Positions 15,284 to 22,741 of a DNA stretch of 64,000 bases are shown here, one piece after another. Location: contig NZ_JACCBN010000001.1 of assembly GCF_013409505.1 (NCBI RefSeq), positions 4,774,001 to 4,838,000 on the forward strand, given 5' to 3'. The notes under the pieces are model-generated. The model was not told where the DNA came from. It made no database searches and saw nothing but the letters and a program-made list of their open reading frames with translations. The stretch's first letter is position 1; each line of letters starts with the position of its first letter. Origin of the DNA: Actinomycetospora corticicola (GTDB lineage: Bacteria > Actinomycetota > Actinomycetes > Mycobacteriales > Pseudonocardiaceae). Both the position numbers and the translations under genes were made by a program.

Positions 15284-17035
15284 GTGACGAGCACTCGGGT
15301 CGTGGACCCCGAGGAGGGGGCCGACGACGAGCTCCGCCGCGAACGGCGGCGTCGGGCCCGGATCGCCCGGATCGTGGTGTGGTCCGCCCGGATCGTCGGC
15401 CTGCTGTCCATCGTCTCGATCTTCGCCCCGGCCGCCCGGCGCCGCCTGGAGCCCGCCGCGTGGTTCGGGCTCCCGGTCGAGGCGTCGCTGGTGGGCACCG
15501 TCGTCCTCGCGACGGCGGGGGTGGGCCTCATGCTGCTGGCCACGGGGCTGCGGCGGCGGAAACGGCGGGCCTGGCAGCTCGCCGTCGTGCTGTGCGTGGT
15601 GATCGTCGCGTCGCACGCGCTCGGACGGCACCCGATCCCGCCGCTGGTCGTCGCCGTGATCCTGCTGCTCGGGCTGCTGTGGGCCCGCCGCGAGTTCGAC
15701 GCGGCGCCCGACCCGGTGGGCCGGCTGGTCGCCCTGCGCGTCGTCCTGCAGCTGGTGCTCGCCGGGTTCGTGATCGTCAGCGCGATGCTGCTGTTCGTCC
15801 GTTCCAGCTTCCTCGTGGGCCGACCGTCGGTGGGGGAGAAGCTGCTGCACGCGCTGCTCTCGCTGATCGGGGTCGAGGGTCCGGTCGAGTTCCGGTTCGA
15901 GTGGTACGACGACCTGACCTCCGCCGTCGGCCTGACCTTCGGCATCGGCGCGCTGGTCCTCGGCGGCTACTTCCTGCTGCGCTCGTCCGAGCCGCGCCCC
16001 GAACTCACCCCCGACGAGGTCGACGGCATCCGCGGGCTGCTCGAGAAGCACGGCAAGGCCGACTCGCTGGGCTACTTCGCGCTGCGGCGGGACAAGTCGG
16101 TGGTGTTCTCCGAGTCCGGGAAGGCCGCCGTGGCCTACCGCGTGGTCGCCGGGGTGGCGCTCGCCTCGGGGGACCCCTTGGGCGACGTCGAGGCGTGGCC
16201 GGGCGCCATCGAGGCGTTCGTCGCGGTGTGCCGGGGGCACGGCTGGGTCCCCGCCGTGCTCGGGTGCTCGGAGACCGGCGCGCGGGTCTGGTCGCGCGAG
16301 GCCGGACTGGACGCGCTGGAACTCGGGGACGAGGCCGTCGTCGACGTCGCGACCTTCTCGCTGCAGGGCCGCTCGATGCGGACCGTGCGGCAGGCCGTCT
16401 CGCGGATCAAGCGGGCCGGCTACGAGACGACGGTGCGGCGGCTGCGGGACGTGCCGCCCGAGGAGCTCGGTCAGCTCGCGGCCTGTGTGGAGCGGTGGCG
16501 TGGCGGCCCCGACGAGCGCGGCTTCTCCATGGCGCTCTCCCGCGTGGCCGACGCCGCTGCCGACCCGGAGGCCGTCGTCGTCGTGGCGGTGCACGAGGGT
16601 GCGCCACGCGGGCTGCTGCAGTTCGTCCCGTGGGGCACGGAGGGGCTGTCGCTGGACCTGATGATCCGCGACCCCGCCGTCACCGAGAACGGCCTCAACG
16701 AGCTGCTCATCACCGACCTGCTGGCCGCCTGCCGGGGGCTCGGGGTCGACCGGGTGTCGCTGAACTTCGCGGTCTTCCGCTCGGCCCTGGAGCGGGGGGA
16801 GCGGATCGGCGCCGGCCCCGTCGCACGGCTCTGGGCCCGGCTCCTGCGGATCGCCTCGCGGTGGTGGCAGATCGAGACGCTCTACCGCTTCAACGCCCGC
16901 TTCGGCCCGACCTGGGTGCCGCGGTTCCTGGTATTCGACGCGGTGCGCGACCTGCCGCGGATCGCCGTGGCCGCCTTCGAGGCGGAGGGCTACGGCGGCA
17001 GGCCGCCCGCGATGTTGCGCATTCTGCGCAGGTGA
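15284..17035 (+). CDS. Phosphatidylglycerol lysyltransferase-like membrane protein (DUF2156)
   Basis: A 583-aa protein with about six N-terminal transmembrane segments (residues 25-250) and a C-terminal GNAT-like DUF2156 domain as in MprF and the N-terminal part of LysX. Domain motifs include SLGYFALRRDKSVVFSESGK, AYRVVAGVALASGDPLGD and GLNELLITDLLAACRGLGVD. Known members transfer lysine or alanine from aminoacyl-tRNA to phosphatidylglycerol, reducing cell-surface negative charge and giving resistance to cationic peptides. No lysyl-tRNA synthetase domain is fused here, unlike mycobacterial LysX. GTG 15284 is chosen because GGAGG lies 6 nt upstream. The amino acid donor is not known. Confidence 0.82.
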   Translation: MTSTRVVDPEEGADDELRRERRRRARIARIVVWSARIVGLLSIVSIFAPAARRRLEPAAWFGLPVEASLVGTVVLATAGVGLMLLATGLRRRKRRAWQLAVVLCVVIVASHALGRHPIPPLVVAVILLLGLLWARREFDAAPDPVGRLVALRVVLQLVLAGFVIVSAMLLFVRSSFLVGRPSVGEKLLHALLSLIGVEGPVEFRFEWYDDLTSAVGLTFGIGALVLGGYFLLRSSEPRPELTPDEVDGIRGLLEKHGKADSLGYFALRRDKSVVFSESGKAAVAYRVVAGVALASGDPLGDVEAWPGAIEAFVAVCRGHGWVPAVLGCSETGARVWSREAGLDALELGDEAVVDVATFSLQGRSMRTVRQAVSRIKRAGYETTVRRLRDVPPEELGQLAACVERWRGGPDERGFSMALSRVADAAADPEAVVVVAVHEGAPRGLLQFVPWGTEGLSLDLMIRDPAVTENGLNELLITDLLAACRGLGVDRVSLNFAVFRSALERGERIGAGPVARLWARLLRIASRWWQIETLYRFNARFGPTWVPRFLVFDAVRDLPRIAVAAFEAEGYGGRPPAMLRILRR

Positions 17036-17070
17036 GCAGAAAGTGGGCTACAGGCCCACCTTCTGCTCAC
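17032..17070. terminator. Bidirectional hairpin terminator (GTGAGCA-type, R4)
   Basis: A 17-bp stem with one mismatch: GTGAGCAGAAAGTGGGC pairs with GCCCACCTTCTGCTCAC across a 5-nt loop. It sits between two convergent genes and contains the stop codon of the plus-strand gene. The outer GTGAGCA/TGCTCAC bases are the same as in repeats R1-R3. Confidence 0.75.
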
Positions 17071-17075
17071 AGGCG

Positions 17076-18107
17076 TCAGGGACGCACCAACACCTTGAGC
17101 GCCTCGCGGTCGTTCATCGCCTGGTAGCCCTCGGGGGTCTCGTCGAGCCCGATGGTCCGGTCGAAGACCCTGCCCGGCTCGATCTTCCCGTCCATGACGT
17201 CGGGCAGGAGCTCGTGCATGTTCGCCTGGGTCGGCGCGATGCCGCCGGCGATCGTGATGTTCGCGCCGAACTTCCGCCCGGCGTTCGGGATGGTGCCGCT
17301 CTGCGGCACGCCGACGATCCCGACGAACCCGCCCGGCTTCGTCACGTTCAACGCCGTCGAGAGCGACTGGTCGTAGCCCACGGCCTCGATCGTCGAGTGC
17401 GCGCCGTCGGTGCCGAGGACGTCACGGACCTTCTGCTCGCCCTCCTCGCCGCGCTCCTCGACGACGTCGGTGGCGCCGAACTCGCGCCCGAGGTCGGTAC
17501 GGGCCTTGTGGTGGCCCATGAGGACGATCCGCTCGGCGCCGAGGCGCTTCGCCGCGAGGACGGCGAGCAGGCCGACCGCCCCGTCACCCACGACGACGAC
17601 GTCCTTGCCCGGCTCCACCCGCGCCGACACCGCGGCGTGGTGGCCGGTGCCGAAGACGTCGGAGAGCGTCAGCAGGCTCGGCATGAGCTCCGACTCGACC
17701 GGCACGTCGAGCTTCATCAGAGAGTGGTCGGCGAACGGCACCCGGGCCGCCTCGCCCTGGCCGCCGTCGGTCTCCGCGCCCCACGCGCTGCCGTTCGGGC
17801 ACGCCGTGGTCAGACCGGCCTGGCAGTACTCACAGGTGCCGTCGGCGTAGAAGAACGGCGCCACGACGACGTCGCCCTGCTTCACCCGGCTGATGTCCGA
17901 CCCGGTCTCCTCGACGACCCCGATGAACTCGTGGCCGATGCGGCCACCCTGCTCGGTCGCCTCGCGGTTCTTGTACGGCCACAGGTCGGAGCCGCAGATG
18001 CAGGAGTGCGTGATCCGGACGATGGCGTCGGTCGGGTTCTCCAGCTTCGGGTCGGGGACCTCCTCGACCCGGATGTCGCCTGCTCCGTAGATCAGTGTCG
18101 CCTTCAT
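17076..18107 (-). CDS. Zinc-dependent alcohol dehydrogenase
   Basis: A 343-aa MDR-superfamily dehydrogenase. Catalytic zinc ligands can be placed at Cys in HSCICGSDLWPY, the HE pair in GRIGHEFIGVVEE and the later VFGTGHHAA region. The structural zinc lobe is DGTCEYCQAGLTTACPNG, with three visible cysteines, the first of the usual four being replaced. The NAD(P) site is VVVVGDGAVGLLAVLAAKRLG. Overall it resembles the IMP-dehydrogenase-unrelated 'zinc-dependent ADH' group close to threonine and glutathione-independent formaldehyde dehydrogenases. The substrate is not predictable. It converges on the lysyltransferase-like gene. Confidence 0.85.
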   Translation of the reverse strand: MKATLIYGAGDIRVEEVPDPKLENPTDAIVRITHSCICGSDLWPYKNREATEQGGRIGHEFIGVVEETGSDISRVKQGDVVVAPFFYADGTCEYCQAGLTTACPNGSAWGAETDGGQGEAARVPFADHSLMKLDVPVESELMPSLLTLSDVFGTGHHAAVSARVEPGKDVVVVGDGAVGLLAVLAAKRLGAERIVLMGHHKARTDLGREFGATDVVEERGEEGEQKVRDVLGTDGAHSTIEAVGYDQSLSTALNVTKPGGFVGIVGVPQSGTIPNAGRKFGANITIAGGIAPTQANMHELLPDVMDGKIEPGRVFDRTIGLDETPEGYQAMNDREALKVLVRP

Positions 18108-18353
18108 GCCCGAGGGCTACCCGTGGGCCCTGCATGCATGCGGAGATGCTGATGGCTCACACCGCCCACCAGCGAAGTTCATCTTCCCGACGGCGGGTGT
18201 GGCTCCGCTCGGGTGCCGACGGCGGCCGCCGCACGACGGGTGGGCCGCCGAAGGACCTCGGTCGCCCTGCCGGGGGTCGGCCGGTGGGGGTGGGGTGTCA
18301 AGGGCCGGGCGGGCGGCGTGTAATGTCTTCTCCCGGTGGGCCCCAGGGCTCCG

Positions 18354-18443
18354 GGAGGCTTCGCCTAGTCTGGTCTATGGCGCCGCACTGCTAATGCGGT
18401 TTGGGGTAACCCCCCATCCCGGGTTCAAATCCCGGAGCCTCCG
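18354..18443 (+). tRNA. tRNA-Ser (anticodon GCT)
   Basis: A class II tRNA of about 90 nt. The acceptor pairs GGAGGCT with AGCCTCC. The anticodon stem CCGCA/TGCGG carries the loop CTGCTAA, giving GCT. The T arm is CGGGTTCAAATCCCG. CCA is not encoded. Confidence 0.93.
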
Positions 18444-18486
18444 CAGCGGCAGGGCACCAGTCTGTCGTGGAACAACTCAAGATCAT

Positions 18487-18559
18487 GCGCCCGTAGCTCA
18501 ACGGATAGAGCATCTGACTACGGATCAGAAGGTTAGGGGTTCGAATCCCTTCGGGCGCG
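18487..18559 (+). tRNA. tRNA-Arg (anticodon ACG), integration site of the AICE
   Basis: A 73-nt tRNA. The acceptor pairs GCGCCCG with CGGGCGC. The anticodon stem TCTGA/TCAGA carries the loop CTACGGA, giving ACG. CCA is not encoded. The last 42 nt of the gene belong to the 44-bp attL repeat, so the functional 3' half is now supplied by the inserted element. Confidence 0.95.
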
Positions 18560-18561
18560 CA
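18518..18561. repeat. attL (44-bp core inside tRNA-Arg)
   Basis: Identical over 44 bp to 27308-27351. It begins CTACGGATCAGAAGG in the anticodon loop and ends TTCGGGCGCGCA just past the tRNA discriminator. Confidence 0.95.
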
Positions 18562-18577
18562 CACGAAGATGCAGGTC

Positions 18578-18607
18578 AAGGGCTCGTCACCACGGTGGCG
18601 GGCCCTT
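18578..18607 (+). terminator. Terminator-like hairpin after tRNA-Arg, element copy
   Basis: AAGGGCTCGTCAC pairs with GTGGCGGGCCCTT (two G-T wobbles) across CACG. The same hairpin, with small changes, follows attR at 27357-27385. It ends the tRNA transcript and also faces the integrase 3' end. Confidence 0.75.
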
Positions 18608-18650
18608 CTTGCGTCTCGGTGACCGCGACGGCTGACCGCAACGCGGGTCA

Positions 18651-19787
18651 TCAGGCCTCCATCTCGTCGTCGAGGGCGTCCAGGGCAGCGCGCTGGGTGT
18701 CGAGGTTGACGTGGCCGTAGACGTTCATGGTCATCTCGATCGCGGAGTGGCCGACGATCTCCATGACGACCCGCGGGTGGATGCCGAGCGCGAGCAGCAG
18801 GCTCACGCAGGTGTGTCGGAGGTCGTGCAGCCGCACCCGGCGGAGGCCGTGCTCGGCACAGAGGTCGCCGAACATGTGCGTGATGTTGGCCGGGTCGAAC
18901 GGAGTGCCGTTGCGGGTGACGAACACATAGCCCTTCGGCCGGGTCGGGCGTCCGGGCTCGGCGCCCACCAGCTGGGCAGTCACGTGGTGGGCGGCCAGGG
19001 CGTAGAGGACCCGACCTGGCAGGGGCACGGTCCGCGTCGAGCGTCGGGTCTTGGTGGGTAGCTCCTGGAGCCGGCCACCGGTCCGGTGGAGGCTCTTCGC
19101 GATCCGGAGCGACCGGGCGCCGAAGTCGACGTCCTCCCACTCCAGCGCGCAGACCTCGGAGCGGCGCAGGCCGAGCATGACGAGCACGGTCCACATCGCC
19201 GCGAGCCGGTCCGGTGCGACCGCGCGGAGGAAGGCCTTGGCCTCGTCGACCGTCATCGGTTCCGTGGTCGACTGCTTGGCCGGGCGAGCGACGCGCACCA
19301 TCTTCGCAACGTTCCTGGGCACCAGCTCCTCCCGAAAGGCGTGCTCCAGGGCAGCCCGCACCGTGGCGTGGGCGTACTGGATCACCCGAGCGCCGTGCCC
19401 GTCGGAGCGCATCCCGTCGACGAGCACTTCCCGGACGTCCCGCACCGACAGCGCCGTGAGCTTCTTCTTCCCGATCCTCGGCACGACGTGGAGCCGGACG
19501 TTGGTCTCGTACCCCACCCAGGTCGACGGCCGCACGTGCGGCTTGAGGTAGATCAGCCACTCGTCGAGGAAGGTGGCGACGGTCAGGCTCGCCGGAGCTA
19601 CGGGGACGTTCTTCTCGGCCTTGTCGAGCAGCTCGCGGAGCTTGCGGCGCGCCTCCTGACGGGTCTTCCCGTAGCCGTACACGCGACGACGACCGCCGCC
19701 GACGACCGGGACGTAGGCCGCCGCGCACCATCGACCGTCGGTCCGCAGCCACACGCTGCCCTCGCCGTTGGCGTTCTGGCCGCTCAC
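18651..19787 (-). CDS. int: Tyrosine site-specific integrase of the AICE
   Basis: A 378-aa phage-type integrase. The N-terminal AP2-like arm-binding region (GEGSVWLRTDGRWCAAAYVP) is followed by a SAM-like core-binding domain (LTVATFLDEWLIYLKPHVRPST, about 70-150). The catalytic domain has Arg in MLGLRRSEVCALEW, the box HDLRHTCVSLLLALGIHPRV with His and Arg, GHSAIEMTMNVYGHV with His and the nucleophilic Tyr. It should recombine attP with the tRNA-Arg attB. Its start overlaps the excisionase stop by 4 nt, and it is the last gene of a seven-gene minus-strand operon ending next to attL. Confidence 0.95.
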   Translation of the reverse strand: MSGQNANGEGSVWLRTDGRWCAAAYVPVVGGGRRRVYGYGKTRQEARRKLRELLDKAEKNVPVAPASLTVATFLDEWLIYLKPHVRPSTWVGYETNVRLHVVPRIGKKKLTALSVRDVREVLVDGMRSDGHGARVIQYAHATVRAALEHAFREELVPRNVAKMVRVARPAKQSTTEPMTVDEAKAFLRAVAPDRLAAMWTVLVMLGLRRSEVCALEWEDVDFGARSLRIAKSLHRTGGRLQELPTKTRRSTRTVPLPGRVLYALAAHHVTAQLVGAEPGRPTRPKGYVFVTRNGTPFDPANITHMFGDLCAEHGLRRVRLHDLRHTCVSLLLALGIHPRVVMEIVGHSAIEMTMNVYGHVNLDTQRAALDALDDEMEA

Positions 19788-19966
19788 GCGCTCTGCTCCT
19801 GCGCCATCCGCTCGGTGAACGCGGCGAGTGCTTCCGGGCGGACCCGGCGGAGTCGGCCGATCTTGATCGACTCCAGTTGGCCGCTGCGGAGGAGGTCGTA
19901 CACCGTGCAGCGGCCAACCTGGAGCGCCTCGGCGACCTCCTCGACCGTCAGCAGTACTCGTTGCAT
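19784..19966 (-). CDS. xis: Excisionase-like helix-turn-helix protein (Xis)
   Basis: A 60-aa MerR/excisionase-type winged-helix protein: LLTVEEVAEALQVGRCTVYD followed by LLRSGQLESIKIGRLRRVRPEALAAF. This is the standard HTH_17 domain of AICE excisionases, which bend attachment-site DNA and direct the integrase toward excision. It overlaps int by 4 nt (ATGA-type), so the two are likely translated together. Confidence 0.88.
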   Translation of the reverse strand: MQRVLLTVEEVAEALQVGRCTVYDLLRSGQLESIKIGRLRRVRPEALAAFTERMAQEQSA

Positions 19967-19969
19967 AGG

Positions 19970-20326
19970 TCAGTCCTCCGCGGTTACGAGGCCGATGTGG
20001 CCCAGGTGGACCTGGGTCGTGGCGAGCTGGACGGCGACGAGGTCGACGTAGCCGGTGGCCCCGGCGAGGGCGTGGGCGGCGGCCTGGAGGGTCGTCGCGG
20101 GGTGGTGGCCGCGGTCGTCGAAGTGGCGGCCGGGCGCGCGCTCGACGGAGCGGCCGAGGAACCCGAACAGCTGCGGGAGGCGGCGGACGAGGTCGTCGAG
20201 GTCGCCGACGATGTCGTAGACGTCGGGGACGGTGACGGTCTCGCGGAAGGTGGCGTGGTTGGCGGCCCGGAGTGCGGCGGAGGCTTCCTCGGCGCGCAGG
20301 CGCAGGAGCCGTGCGTTGTCGGTCAT
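19970..20326 (-). CDS. AICE hypothetical protein, 118 aa
   Basis: A helical protein of 118 aa with no recognised domain. It contains TVPDVYDIVGDLDDLVRRLP and a C-terminal helix ATGYVDLVAVQLATTQVHLG. Proteins of this size often sit between the translocase and xis in actinomycete elements. It lies 3 nt upstream of xis and its start overlaps the stop of the next upstream gene by 4 nt, so it belongs to the same operon. The operon suggests a role in transfer or maintenance, but no function can be stated. Confidence 0.75.
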   Translation of the reverse strand: MTDNARLLRLRAEEASAALRAANHATFRETVTVPDVYDIVGDLDDLVRRLPQLFGFLGRSVERAPGRHFDDRGHHPATTLQAAAHALAGATGYVDLVAVQLATTQVHLGHIGLVTAED

Positions 20327-20550
20327 CGTCGGACCTCCTGCGGGACGGTGGCGGCGCGCTCGGAGGCGTCGCCGAGTTGGCGGGCGAACTCGGCGGTGCT
20401 GTTGGCGACGGCGGGGCCGAGGGCGGGGATGGCGGCGAAGAGCAGGCAGACGGTGACGACGCCGGCGAGGACGGCGGGGCCGGCCTTGTGGCTCTTGGCC
20501 AGTAGGGCGGTGACGAGGGCGGCGATGAGGACCAGGGCGAGTGGGCTCAT
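20323..20550 (-). CDS. AICE small membrane protein, 75 aa
   Basis: A protein of 75 aa with two hydrophobic stretches (ALVLIAALVTALLA and AVLAGVVTVCLLFAAIPALG) and a charged C-terminal helix. It is encoded between the translocase gene and the 118-aa gene with 4-nt overlaps on both sides. Small membrane proteins next to the FtsK-like transfer gene are common in AICEs and have been called spread proteins, but no specific family motif is seen here. Confidence 0.72.
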   Translation of the reverse strand: MSPLALVLIAALVTALLAKSHKAGPAVLAGVVTVCLLFAAIPALGPAVANSTAEFARQLGDASERAATVPQEVRR

Positions 20551-21788
20551 GCCGCTCTCCGGCCGTCGCGGGCGATGCGGTCGCAGTAGGCGCCGTAGCC
20601 GCCGAGGTAGGGCGCGCGGAGCCGGACGCAGTCCTGGCCCGGGGCCGACAGGTACGCGATCCCGGGCTCGGTGTTGGCGTGCTCAGCTCCGAGGCGGCGG
20701 GCGTCGTCGCCGTGAAGCATCGCCAGCGACTCGGCGGGGACGCGGAAGGAGAGGCGGACGGCGAACTGGTCGCGGGCGTACCCGCCGCCGACGGCGTTGG
20801 CCTCGAACCGCTGGGCGAGCATCAGCATCCGGAACGCTGCCTTGCGGCCCTCGGACAGCAGGCGGAGGACGGCGGAGGTGATGCGCTCGGCGAGCTTGCG
20901 GTCCTTGGCCTGCGCGGCGCGGAGCAGGCCGGGGAACTCCTCCAGGACCACGAGCACCAGCGGCGTCTGCGCGGTTGGGGCGATGTTGTCGGCTCGGGGC
21001 GGCATGGTGTCGAGGCGGTCGTCCATCCAGGCCACGAGTCGGTCGAGGTGCGCGGCGTGCGCGGTTAGGTCCTTCGAGCCGGTTACCTGGTGGGCTCGGT
21101 GGACGGTGCCGTCCCAGGCTCGGCCGAGCAGCAGGCCGGTGATGTCCGAGCCCGCGATGACGACGTCACCGGCGGCCGCGAGCTGGGCGAGGAGGCCGTA
21201 GGAGAGCTGGGACTTGCCGGACCCGTTCTGGCCCTGGACGGCGATGTGCCCGGGCAGCGCGAGGGCGTGGTCGACGAGGGTGCCGTCTTCGCGGCGGCCG
21301 AGCAGGATCGGGTCGTCGGCCCGACCGGTGACGGCGTGGGGGAGGGCGAAGGTCGACGCGAGGGGGTCGACGTCGAAGAGGACGACGCGGACCCAGCGGC
21401 CGGCCATCGGTTGGACGCGGAGCCCGGCGAAGCCGAGGGAGTGCGCCAGGCGCAGCGCGTGGGTCTCGATTTCGGTGGGTTCGCCGCCGGGCAGCAGCTC
21501 GACGGTGAACGAGGTCCCGGTCGGTGCGAGCCGCAGGCCGCCGAAGCGGGGGGTGCGGACGGTGAGCCCGGCGGCCGCCGAGATGTACTGGCAGAGCCCG
21601 ACCCCGGTGCAGGCTTCGCGCCACAGGCCGCGCATGTCGGCCTCGAGGAGGCGGTGGGCCTCGAGGCGCTGCTGCTCGACCACGCGGGCCCGGAGGCGGT
21701 TGATGAGGCGGCGGGCGCCGCCGGGGCCGCCGGTGTGCCAGCGGACCGGCTGGCGGGCCACGAGGGGCCGGGTGCGGTCGGTGGTCAT
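20547..21788 (-). CDS. FtsK/SpoIIIE-like DNA translocase (AICE transfer protein)
   Basis: A 413-aa P-loop translocase. Walker A is HIAVQGQNGSGKSQLSYGLL (about residues 195-214) and Walker B is PLVLVVLEEFPGLLRAAQ near 285. A later RMLMLAQRFEANAVGGG segment resembles the sensor motif of FtsK-type motors. In AICEs a single protein of this kind moves double-stranded DNA between mycelial cells, unlike Gram-negative conjugation. The ATG at 21788 overlaps the whiB stop (ATGA). At 413 aa it is shorter than full TraB proteins and I see no transmembrane segments. Confidence 0.85.
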   Translation of the reverse strand: MTTDRTRPLVARQPVRWHTGGPGGARRLINRLRARVVEQQRLEAHRLLEADMRGLWREACTGVGLCQYISAAAGLTVRTPRFGGLRLAPTGTSFTVELLPGGEPTEIETHALRLAHSLGFAGLRVQPMAGRWVRVVLFDVDPLASTFALPHAVTGRADDPILLGRREDGTLVDHALALPGHIAVQGQNGSGKSQLSYGLLAQLAAAGDVVIAGSDITGLLLGRAWDGTVHRAHQVTGSKDLTAHAAHLDRLVAWMDDRLDTMPPRADNIAPTAQTPLVLVVLEEFPGLLRAAQAKDRKLAERITSAVLRLLSEGRKAAFRMLMLAQRFEANAVGGGYARDQFAVRLSFRVPAESLAMLHGDDARRLGAEHANTEPGIAYLSAPGQDCVRLRAPYLGGYGAYCDRIARDGRRAA

Positions 21789-22144
21789 GCCGCGTTCCTC
21801 TCGGTGCAGCGCGAGCACAGGTCGCCGTCGACCGCGGGCATCGGGAAGAGCAGCGCGCAGGCCGGGCACATCGGATCGGTGTCGGCGACCGGGTCGGGGG
21901 TGCCAGCGAGGCGGGCGCGGCGGATCGCGCGCCGGTCAGTGGGGGTGGTGGCGGCCCACAGGCCGTGGTCCTGGCCGGTGTCGAGCGCCCAGCGCAGGCA
22001 GCCGGTCGCCACGGGGCAGGCCGAGCAGATCGGGGCCACGGCGATGCGGTGGCGGGCCACGAGCACGCTCGTGTCGTCGTCGGAGGCGGGGAAGAACAGC
22101 TCCGGGTCGGTGTCGCGGCACGCCGCGTTCTTCTGCCAGCCCAT
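21785..22144 (-). CDS. WhiB-like iron-sulfur regulator with extra C-terminal zinc-ribbon-like cysteines
   Basis: A 119-aa Wbl protein. Four cluster cysteines are visible: AACRDTDPELFFP, then ICSACPVATGCLRWAL. The following GLWAATTPTDRRAIRRAR corresponds to the G[V/I]WGG turn and basic helix. The C-terminal extension adds MCPACALLFPM and LCSRCTERN, two CxxC pairs that could bind zinc and are not usual in chromosomal Wbl proteins. Encoded inside the transfer/integration operon, it may control element genes or sense redox state. Its start follows the 134-aa gene by 3 nt. Confidence 0.88.
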   Translation of the reverse strand: MGWQKNAACRDTDPELFFPASDDDTSVLVARHRIAVAPICSACPVATGCLRWALDTGQDHGLWAATTPTDRRAIRRARLAGTPDPVADTDPMCPACALLFPMPAVDGDLCSRCTERNAA

Positions 22145-22147
22145 GAC

Positions 22148-22552
22148 TCACGCCGCCTCGGTCTGCTCGGCGGAGCGGCGGCCGGTGCGCTGTGGCCCGG
22201 CCGGGCGTACGGCGTTGGCGGTGAAGGAGACGTCGACGCCCTTGCCGGTGCGCGAGGCCCGGACCTTGACCCGCAGCCCGACCAGCTCGACCGGCGCGTA
22301 CGGGGCGAACTCCGGCTCGTCGGCGGCGGCGAAGCGGACCCCGAACAGCTCCGGGCGCCCGTCGCGACCTAGCGGGAGCATCACGTCGGCGACGTAGACC
22401 CGGGCGCCGGTGACCTCGTCGACCTCCGGCGTCGAGCCCGGGCGGCGGCCGTTGGCGGTGTCCTCCCACTGCATCACCGCCGCGACGTGGCCGGTGGCGA
22501 CCGGCGTGTAGTCGGACCCGTCGAGGGTCCCGGTGAACTCGAAGAGCGCCAT
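22148..22552 (-). CDS. AICE hypothetical protein, 134 aa, first gene of the minus operon
   Basis: A 134-aa protein beginning MALFEFTGTLDGSDYTPVAT with several beta-strand-like segments (ARVYVADVMLPLGR, VELVGLRVKVRASRTGKGV) and a basic, disordered tail. I do not recognise a named family. The beta-rich layout could be an OB-fold or SSB-like protein, which is only a guess. AGGAG lies about 10 nt before the ATG. It heads the operon that ends in xis and int, and is divergent from the GntR-kinase gene, so it is likely regulated with element transfer. Confidence 0.7.
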   Translation of the reverse strand: MALFEFTGTLDGSDYTPVATGHVAAVMQWEDTANGRRPGSTPEVDEVTGARVYVADVMLPLGRDGRPELFGVRFAAADEPEFAPYAPVELVGLRVKVRASRTGKGVDVSFTANAVRPAGPQRTGRRSAEQTEAA

Positions 22553-22741
22553 CTCGTCTGTCTCCTTCTGCTCCAGTCTGGTGTAGCTCTCTGGCTCAGA
22601 CGCTAACAAACAGGAGCAGGCTGAAGCAACTGTTACACATGGTGCCGCCCATCTCTGCTGGTGGTGGCCGTCAGGACTGACGCGATACGGTTCAGCTGTT
22701 ACTAACTGCGTCGAGCAGTACGGATCAGAGGAGATGCGGCA
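22553..22741. promoter_or_regulatory. Divergent control region of the AICE with CTGTT boxes
   Basis: This 189-bp gap separates the minus operon from the GntR-kinase operon. It has three similar sites: CTGTTTGTTAG (minus strand), CTGTTACACATGG and CTGTTACTAACTG (plus), the last with a GTTA-C-TAAC palindrome. A TACGGT -10-like box precedes the plus gene, which also has GAGGAG 8 nt before its start. I infer that the GntR protein binds here. The region is lower in GC than its surroundings. Confidence 0.45.

Noticed and set aside
18354-18443. tRNA-Ser(GCT) as the AICE attachment site
   Set aside because: No second copy of its 3' end is seen; the 44-bp duplication is from tRNA-Arg(ACG).
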